Positions 58,977-64,000 of a stretch of 64,000 nucleotides of DNA are shown in pieces; the stretch's first letter is position 1; each line of letters starts with the position of its first letter. The stretch lies in assembly GCA_022790855.1 (NCBI GenBank), contig JAAVYA010000030.1, positions 1-64,000 of the forward strand, written 5' to 3'. The notes under the pieces were generated by a model, which had not been told where the DNA came from, did no database searches, and worked only from the letters and a program-made list of their open reading frames with translations. The position numbers and the translations under genes are program-made. Source of the stretch: Lachnospiraceae bacterium. GTDB lineage: Bacteria; Bacillota; Clostridia; Lachnospirales; Lachnospiraceae.

Positions 58977-61505
58977 TTAAAACCCCTGTTCTGTTCTTCG
59001 GATAATATCATCCTGCAGCGATTTGGACAAGGTGGTAAACAATGCGCTGTAGCCTGCCACCCGCACCACCAGCCCTTTGTACTTCTCCGGATGCTTCTGG
59101 GCGTCAAGAAGCGTCTCGCGGTCCACCACATTAAACTGCATATGGCTGCCCTTCTGGTCAAAGTAGGCACGGATCAACGCTACAAAATTCTCAAGCCCTT
59201 TCCGCCCTGCCAGCGCCGAAGGATGGAACTTCTGATTAAACAGCGTCCCATTGGATGCAATAAAGTGATCCAGCTTGGACACGGAATTGGCCGCAGAAGT
59301 CGGTCCGTGGGTATCCATCCCTGCCGAGGGGGATACGCCGTCCGCCACCGGAGTATTAGCAAGCCGCCCATCCGGGGTAGCCCCTGTCTGAGCGCCCAAA
59401 GGTACATTGGCCGATACCGGATACAAGCCTGCTTGGAACTGTCCGCCTCTGGGATTCTTAAAATTCTCCAAGGGCCTTGTGTAGGTATAGGCCACATCCC
59501 GGGCAAACGCATCCACTTCCGGGATATCGTTGCCGAACTTGGGCGCGTCCAAAAGCATCTCACGAATCCTTTGATATCCGGCGTTTTCACTGGAATCTCC
59601 CTGAGCGGTCTGAGCCACTAAGGCCGCCACCTTCTCCACATCCGCCTCTGTCAGCTTCTGACCTCTGGATAACAGTTCTTTTACCAGATTTGCCGTAATC
59701 TCCTGGATCTGATCCGCAGAAACTCCCTGTCCAAAATTGTGCTCCAAGGCTTCCTTTAATTCCGCCATGGTAATCTTCTTCTCATCGTAGACAAGGGTCT
59801 TGATGGCATAGAGAGAATCCGCCATATTGGCAATGCCAAAGCCCTGAGGCCCGGTAAAGTTATACACGGCTCCGCCTTCCTGTACGCTCTTTCCCCTTCC
59901 GATGCAGTCCTCGATCATGCCGGATAAAAACGGCAGCGGGCACCGCTCGCTGTGAGCCGCATCAATGGCATTGTCCGCATTCACCAGAAGGGAAATCATG
60001 TAATTCATCTGTGCTTTATAAGCGTCATAGAATTCCTCAAAGGTCTTCATCTGGGTCACATCCCCGGTCTGGACGCTGATTCGCTCCCCCTTGTCAAAGC
60101 CGTTGGAAAATACAAGTTCCAAGGGCCTGCACATATTAAAGAAAGCAGCGTCATGCCATCCGTCGGTCTTGCCGGACTTCTGAGGCTCTACACAGCCGAT
60201 GATATTGTACTCCCTGGCATCCTGTAAGGTCAGGCCGCGGCTCACCAAAGAAGGAATGATCACTTCATCATTGTAATAAGCCGGCAGGCCAATGCCTGTC
60301 CTGGTCAGCCCCGCCGCCTTAATCATCAGCTCCTGGGGCGTCTTATTCCATACCCGGATAGATAAGGAAGGCTGGGGAAGGAATACATGGTGACTGGCGT
60401 CAATACACATAAAGGACAAGTCGTTGGTCACATCCAACCCTTCCCTGTCCTGGCCGCCTACAATCAAGTTCTGGAACAAGCTGTAGCCTGCAAACCCTTC
60501 CGCGCTGGCCGCATCCCTGGCCTTGTTCAGGTCATTGAGCTTCACCCAGATACAGTCGATCAATTCCTGGGCCGCTTCTCTCGTTAGGCTTCCCTCCCGG
60601 ATATCCTTCTCATAGTAAGGATACATATACTGATCAAACCGTCCCGGTGAAATGGAGTGGCCGCTGGATTCCATCTGCAAAAGCATCTGAATGAACCAGA
60701 ACGACTGGCAGGCCTCCCAGAATGTAGAAGCCCCTTTCTCAGGCACATTGGCACAATTTTGGGCAATGGTAAGAAGCTCCTGCCTGCGGACAGGATCCTG
60801 TTCCTCCCTCGCTTGTGAAAGCGCTAAAGCAGCATACCGCTTTGCGTAGCCTATGGCTGCATCGCAGCTTAAGATCACCGCCTCTAAAAAATGGCTTCTC
60901 CGGCAGAAATCCCCGTCTCCAGGACTGCAAGAGGCCAAGGCTTTTTCGGCGTCCTGCTTAATTCCTGTAAGCCCCCGCTGTAAAATATCCCCGTAATTCA
61001 CGGTGACATGCCCAATGCCGTTGTAAAAATAGTTGCCCGGCGTAAAGATGTTATGCTCGATGGCCGTCCTGGCCTCCGGCGCCATATAAGCGCTTGCCAG
61101 TTCGCTGGTGGTCTTGCCTTTCCAATAAGGATACACTGCCTTAAGCGTCTCCTTCGTCTCCTCCGATATGTAGAAGGGATCCGCCGTTCTGGTAGCTATG
61201 GTGTCAAATTCCGCTTCCAGCCACTCATAAGAGAACTCCGGAAACACCTGACATCCTCTGGGAGCCTTAGTTGCGCTTCCCACAACCAGTTCCAGAGGAC
61301 GGATGGTAATGGGAATCTCTTCACAGATATGGGCAAATGCTTTGGCCCTTCTGGTAATCACAGGCTCCCCTTCGGTCTGCTGATAGGACTCGGTTATGAG
61401 AACTCCCCGGTCCGCCTCCACCTCCGGCATCTTGGCAAAAAGATGTTCCACCAGCTTTGAAATACGTTCTGATTTTGGAATTTCCTCATCATTGTATTTC
61501 TGCAC
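58977..61505 (-). CDS. Glycyl-radical 1,2-propanediol dehydratase
   Basis: B12-independent dehydratase converting 1,2-propanediol to propionaldehyde in the compartment lumen. The 842-residue protein has active-site Cys438 and Glu440 in NIIGCVEPQKSG and the glycyl-radical motif VRVAGYSALFTT with Gly818. Glycerol dehydratase and choline lyase share these motifs; the flanking aldolase, PduP and PduL genes favour propanediol. The start is GTG at 61505 with AAGGA upstream and no better ATG nearby. A strong promoter precedes it. Confidence 0.93.
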   Translation of the reverse strand: MQKYNDEEIPKSERISKLVEHLFAKMPEVEADRGVLITESYQQTEGEPVITRRAKAFAHICEEIPITIRPLELVVGSATKAPRGCQVFPEFSYEWLEAEFDTIATRTADPFYISEETKETLKAVYPYWKGKTTSELASAYMAPEARTAIEHNIFTPGNYFYNGIGHVTVNYGDILQRGLTGIKQDAEKALASCSPGDGDFCRRSHFLEAVILSCDAAIGYAKRYAALALSQAREEQDPVRRQELLTIAQNCANVPEKGASTFWEACQSFWFIQMLLQMESSGHSISPGRFDQYMYPYYEKDIREGSLTREAAQELIDCIWVKLNDLNKARDAASAEGFAGYSLFQNLIVGGQDREGLDVTNDLSFMCIDASHHVFLPQPSLSIRVWNKTPQELMIKAAGLTRTGIGLPAYYNDEVIIPSLVSRGLTLQDAREYNIIGCVEPQKSGKTDGWHDAAFFNMCRPLELVFSNGFDKGERISVQTGDVTQMKTFEEFYDAYKAQMNYMISLLVNADNAIDAAHSERCPLPFLSGMIEDCIGRGKSVQEGGAVYNFTGPQGFGIANMADSLYAIKTLVYDEKKITMAELKEALEHNFGQGVSADQIQEITANLVKELLSRGQKLTEADVEKVAALVAQTAQGDSSENAGYQRIREMLLDAPKFGNDIPEVDAFARDVAYTYTRPLENFKNPRGGQFQAGLYPVSANVPLGAQTGATPDGRLANTPVADGVSPSAGMDTHGPTSAANSVSKLDHFIASNGTLFNQKFHPSALAGRKGLENFVALIRAYFDQKGSHMQFNVVDRETLLDAQKHPEKYKGLVVRVAGYSALFTTLSKSLQDDIIRRTEQGF

Positions 61506-61549
61506 TTATTTTCACATCCTTTCTGTTGGTTTATTTTTGTTTCCATTTC

Positions 61550-61578
61550 ATTATATGTTGATTTTGTTTGTTTGTCAA
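61550..61578 (-). promoter_or_regulatory. Promoter of the dehydratase operon
   Basis: Perfect TTGACA and TATAAT with a 17-base spacer on the minus strand. The spacer reads AACAAACAAAATCAACA, sharing TTGACAAAC.AACAAAA with the promoter at 63029-63057, a candidate DeoR binding site. Confidence 0.85.
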
Positions 61579-61621
61579 GGAAACACCCAAAAACAATCCA
61601 ATATTATCTCACAAAAAGAAA

Positions 61622-61658
61622 GCCGGAAAACTGTGCAATATGACTACAGTTTTCCGGC
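61622..61658 (-). terminator. Terminator of the tandem aldolase gene
   Basis: GCCGGAAAACTGT and ACAGTTTTCCGGC form a perfect 13-bp stem with an 11-base loop, followed on the minus strand by TTTCTTTTTG. It separates the tandem aldolase gene from the dehydratase operon. Confidence 0.9.
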
Positions 61659-61674
61659 ATATCTACCTTTCTAT

Positions 61675-62964
61675 TTATTTTAAATGAAAGGCTTCCTTGA
61701 TCTCTTCAATCTGCTCCTCGTTAATAGCCACCATCTCCCCTAGGTTCTTGGAGAATACCAACGCTTTTGCGCTGTACTCCGCCACTTCCAGCCGGTCAAA
61801 GGCATTTAAAAGGCTGTCCCCGGTAACGGCTACACAATCGTTATTCACAATTACAATGGGCGTACTCTCGTTAAATGCTTTGGCCGTCTCTTCCGGCTTC
61901 TGATAGAAATCAGAAAAATTCAGCTTCGGAATATCCCGCATCAAAATATAGCTCTCCGGAATGGACTTGGAATCCAATACCTCATCCGTCACCGCATACG
62001 CCATAATGTTTGGCGGATGGGCAATGATAATGGCATTGATCTCGGGATGGTTCCGATAGATCTCCTGATGCAGCCGGATGGAACGGCTGGGCACCTTTCC
62101 TGCTTCCCGCTTCGCTCCGCTTACACCCACAATGTCCTCAACCACCAAGTATTTCCGATCCACGTTATAAGGCGTAATGATAAACTGATCTCCCTCCATC
62201 CGCTGGGAAAAAGAACCCTGGGTGGCATTGATCAGCTTCTGGTCATAGGCACGGTGCACCAGCTTGCACATCTCGCTTCTGGCCTCTTTCTCCTGGCTGG
62301 TAATGACTTCTGGCACAAATTCTTCCATATTAAAGTGATCTTTCGTATATTTGAGCTGGATCTCATCTTCATTCAGGCTTTTTGGCTTCCCAATAATAGA
62401 AGCGTCGATCTGAAGCCTGGCGCAGAAATCCAGTGTTTCAAATGCCTTAAACGCGTTGAACAGGCTGTCGCTTCCTACCACTACGCCATGGTTTTCCAGT
62501 ACTGCGATGTCGCAGCCTTTCTCAAATTCCCGGGCAATCTTATCTCCCAGATCTTTGCTGCCAGGCAGGCCGTATTCTGCCATTGCAATCTTGCCGCATC
62601 CTACATAGGCATTAGGTATCAGCCTGGTATTTGGAATCTTGCGTACAATACTGAATGCCACCAACGCAGGCGGATGAGCGTGGAGCACCGCTTTGATATC
62701 GCTTCTAGTCTCATAAACCTTCAGATGAAAAGGGTATTCGCTGGAGGGCTTATGAATGCCTTCTATTGTCCCGTCTTTCTTTATGCAGACCATATCCTTC
62801 CTGGTAAGATTCCCCTTATCAATGCTTCCCGGCGTAATCCACACATCTCCGTTCTCATCTAAGATGGACAAGTTTCCCCCGGAGGTGGTAGTCATGCCGT
62901 AGTTATAGATACGGTTCATCATCATGACAAGCTGATCCGCGGGATGGATATAATTCCGATTCAT
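61675..62964 (-). CDS. Tandem class II aldolase/adducin-domain protein
   Basis: A 429-residue fusion of two class II aldolase domains. Domain 1 (residues 1-215) is intact: SGGNLSILDENGD, catalytic Glu in KPSSEYPFH, zinc ligands HAHPP and ENHG. Domain 2 (about 220-429) aligns along its length, but the Glu position reads PSRSIRLH, HAH is IAH, and ENHG is NNDC, so it cannot bind zinc normally. There is no encapsulation peptide, so it is presumably cytosolic. It has its own promoter and terminator. Domain 1 may be an active sugar-phosphate aldolase; domain 2 structural or regulatory. Confidence 0.88.
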   Translation of the reverse strand: MNRNYIHPADQLVMMMNRIYNYGMTTTSGGNLSILDENGDVWITPGSIDKGNLTRKDMVCIKKDGTIEGIHKPSSEYPFHLKVYETRSDIKAVLHAHPPALVAFSIVRKIPNTRLIPNAYVGCGKIAMAEYGLPGSKDLGDKIAREFEKGCDIAVLENHGVVVGSDSLFNAFKAFETLDFCARLQIDASIIGKPKSLNEDEIQLKYTKDHFNMEEFVPEVITSQEKEARSEMCKLVHRAYDQKLINATQGSFSQRMEGDQFIITPYNVDRKYLVVEDIVGVSGAKREAGKVPSRSIRLHQEIYRNHPEINAIIIAHPPNIMAYAVTDEVLDSKSIPESYILMRDIPKLNFSDFYQKPEETAKAFNESTPIVIVNNDCVAVTGDSLLNAFDRLEVAEYSAKALVFSKNLGEMVAINEEQIEEIKEAFHLK

Positions 62965-63028
62965 CTTTGCTTCCCCTCTTTCTTTGCTTTATGTTGTTTT
63001 TATTGGTTTTATTTTGTTTTTCAATTTT

Positions 63029-63057
63029 ATTATAGTTTGTTTTTGTTGGTTTGTCAA
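63029..63057 (-). promoter_or_regulatory. Promoter of the tandem aldolase gene
   Basis: Perfect TTGACA and TATAAT with a 17-base spacer (AACCAACAAAAACAAAC) on the minus strand, 65 bases before the gene start. CAAAC/CAACA direct repeats recall DeoR-family operators. The rest of the 323-base divergent spacer, up to the hemerythrin gene, holds nothing recognised beyond AT-rich sequence. Confidence 0.85.
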
Positions 63058-63287
63058 TATCAATTTCCTTCTTTTTTCTCTTATTTTCCAAATTTCCTCT
63101 TGCAAATATTACATTTTATGCTAAACTAGAGTTAAATTTATTATTTCATTTTAAATGACCGGAACGCAGCATATCTTCCGGTTTTTGCTATCTTAACAGC
63201 AAAAATGTGCAAAATCTTTCGAAGAAATCAATACCATATTAAAAAATATGCCCGGGAACTAAGGTTTTACGGCAAAAGGAGGACATC

Positions 63288-64000
63288 ATGAGCAATCAGT
63301 TAGTATGGCAGGATCGGTTTAAGATCGGCGTAGATATCATCGACAGAGAACATAAAAAGCTTTTCAGCATTATAAACAAACTGCTGATGTTTAAGGATGA
63401 AGATGGAAAAAGCCAATGGGTCTGCCAGGAAGGAATAAAATATTTCAAAGAACATGCCATGAAGCATTTTTCAGAAGAAGAAGCCTACATGGTATCTATT
63501 TCGTACCATGATTATGAAACCCACAGACGTCTGCACAACGATTTTCGGCAAAATACCCTTCCGGCCCTGGAAAAAGAACTGCATCGTACCTGCTATTCCT
63601 CTGAATCAGTGGGACATTTCTTAAGCGTCTGCGTAGGATGGCTGATTGGACATACATTGACGGAAGACCGGGCGATTACAGGGAAGCCCACCAGCAAGTG
63701 GACAAATCTGCTTCCGGAAGAAGAGCATCTCATGATCAAACATACGATCATTCAGCTTGTAAACGATATGTTCCAACTGGATTCCCGAGTTGTCAGCGAA
63801 AACTATGGCGGAGAAAAGTTTGGAAAAGGCATATATTATCGCCTTCTTTATGCCACGGAAAAGAAAGAGATCTGGGAAATTATCCTGGTCTTCGAAGAAA
63901 AACTGTTATTGAGCACCATCGGTAAGCTCATGGGAGATGAATCCAGAAAAATGAACGATATGGTAATGCACGCTTCCAGATATGCTGCCAGACAGTTTTC
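63288..64000 (+). CDS. Bacteriohemerythrin with CheX-like C-terminal region (partial)
   Basis: A gene running off the right edge, at least 237 codons. Residues 1-135 form a hemerythrin domain that binds a di-iron site and O2; candidate ligands are His22 in DREHKKLF, the HAMKHFSEEE helix, HDYETHRRLH and GHTLTEDR. The following region (from about residue 150, IIQLVNDMFQLDSRVV onward, with ILVFEEKLLLSTIGKLMGDE) resembles CheX-type chemotaxis phosphatases, but the end is missing. ATG has AAAGGAGG upstream. It may be an oxygen sensor or scavenger next to the oxygen-sensitive radical enzyme locus. Confidence 0.8.
   Translation, partial: MSNQLVWQDRFKIGVDIIDREHKKLFSIINKLLMFKDEDGKSQWVCQEGIKYFKEHAMKHFSEEEAYMVSISYHDYETHRRLHNDFRQNTLPALEKELHRTCYSSESVGHFLSVCVGWLIGHTLTEDRAITGKPTSKWTNLLPEEEHLMIKHTIIQLVNDMFQLDSRVVSENYGGEKFGKGIYYRLLYATEKKEIWEIILVFEEKLLLSTIGKLMGDESRKMNDMVMHASRYAARQF

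Noticed and set aside
62017-62862. A 281-codon plus-strand open frame inside the tandem aldolase gene
   Set aside because: It is a mirror of codon bias in the real minus-strand gene, with no ribosome binding site or recognisable domain.
1-64000. CRISPR array, prophage, complete insertion sequence or rRNA operon
   Set aside because: No regularly spaced direct repeats, Cas, phage structural, transposase or rRNA sequences were seen in the window.

Overview
The window reads as chromosome from a spore-forming, anaerobic Gram-positive of the Lachnospiraceae type (Clostridia, gut). Supporting this: spo0A, spoIVB and sigH; a clostridial gene order (cysE-cysS-mrnC-rlmB-sigH, and nusB-xseA-xseB-ispA-dxs-tlyA-nadK-argR-recN-spoIVB); families common in that group (DUF4364, DUF5688, DUF1385, DUF2325); the MEP isoprenoid pathway; and a B12-independent, glycyl-radical 1,2-propanediol microcompartment. 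The genus cannot be fixed from the sequence alone.

Layout. 0-10 kb: translation and transcription housekeeping (prfA, prmC, DUF1385, rpmE, rho), malic enzyme, a radical-SAM protein, DUF4364 and TfoX-like genes. 9-13.7 kb: an AT-richer accessory stretch with a PadR/HAAS pair, an S51 peptidase, an XRE membrane regulator, several broken genes (GNAT, YoeB-type toxin-antitoxin) and a tRNA-Thr at its edge. 13.8-24.1 kb: GGDEF protein, sigH, rlmB, mrnC, cysS, cysE, GNAT, ispF, apt, a preQ1-I riboswitch with queT, a phosphopantetheinyl transferase, greA and a second tRNA-Thr. 24.2-28.7 kb: a polyamine ABC operon led by its probable regulator. 28.8-44.3 kb: DUF5688, spo0A, then a GH95 alpha-L-fucosidase, a broken FtsX gene and DUF2325 inserted between spo0A and spoIVB, followed by the recN-to-nusB block and an Asp23 gene. 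44.6-48.8 kb: a PLP aminotransferase, a GntR-ABC operon, a GNAT gene and a mosaic of gene fragments.

48.8-63.1 kb is the main feature: a glycyl-radical-enzyme microcompartment locus for L-fucose or L-rhamnose catabolism, all on the minus strand. A class II aldolase would make lactaldehyde. An alcohol dehydrogenase would reduce it to 1,2-propanediol, which the radical dehydratase converts to propionaldehyde. PduP-like and PduL-like enzymes then yield propionyl-CoA and propionyl-phosphate. PduS- and PduT-like proteins probably carry electrons across the shell. Four BMC-H, one BMC-T and one BMC-P proteins build the shell, and a DeoR-type regulator ends the operon. The GH95 fucosidase at 31-33 kb is a plausible source of the fucose. 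A bacteriohemerythrin gene runs off the right edge.

The most unusual points are: (1) a BMC-H gene with a 102-residue charged N-terminal extension and a strong internal Shine-Dalgarno plus ATG, which could give two shell-protein isoforms; (2) a tandem class II aldolase whose second half has lost its catalytic residues; (3) two near-perfect sigma-A promoters in the fucose locus sharing a CAAAC-rich motif, a candidate DeoR operator; (4) three families of dispersed palindromic intergenic repeats; (5) a duplicated deoR fragment joined to the C-terminal half of a YoeB-like toxin.
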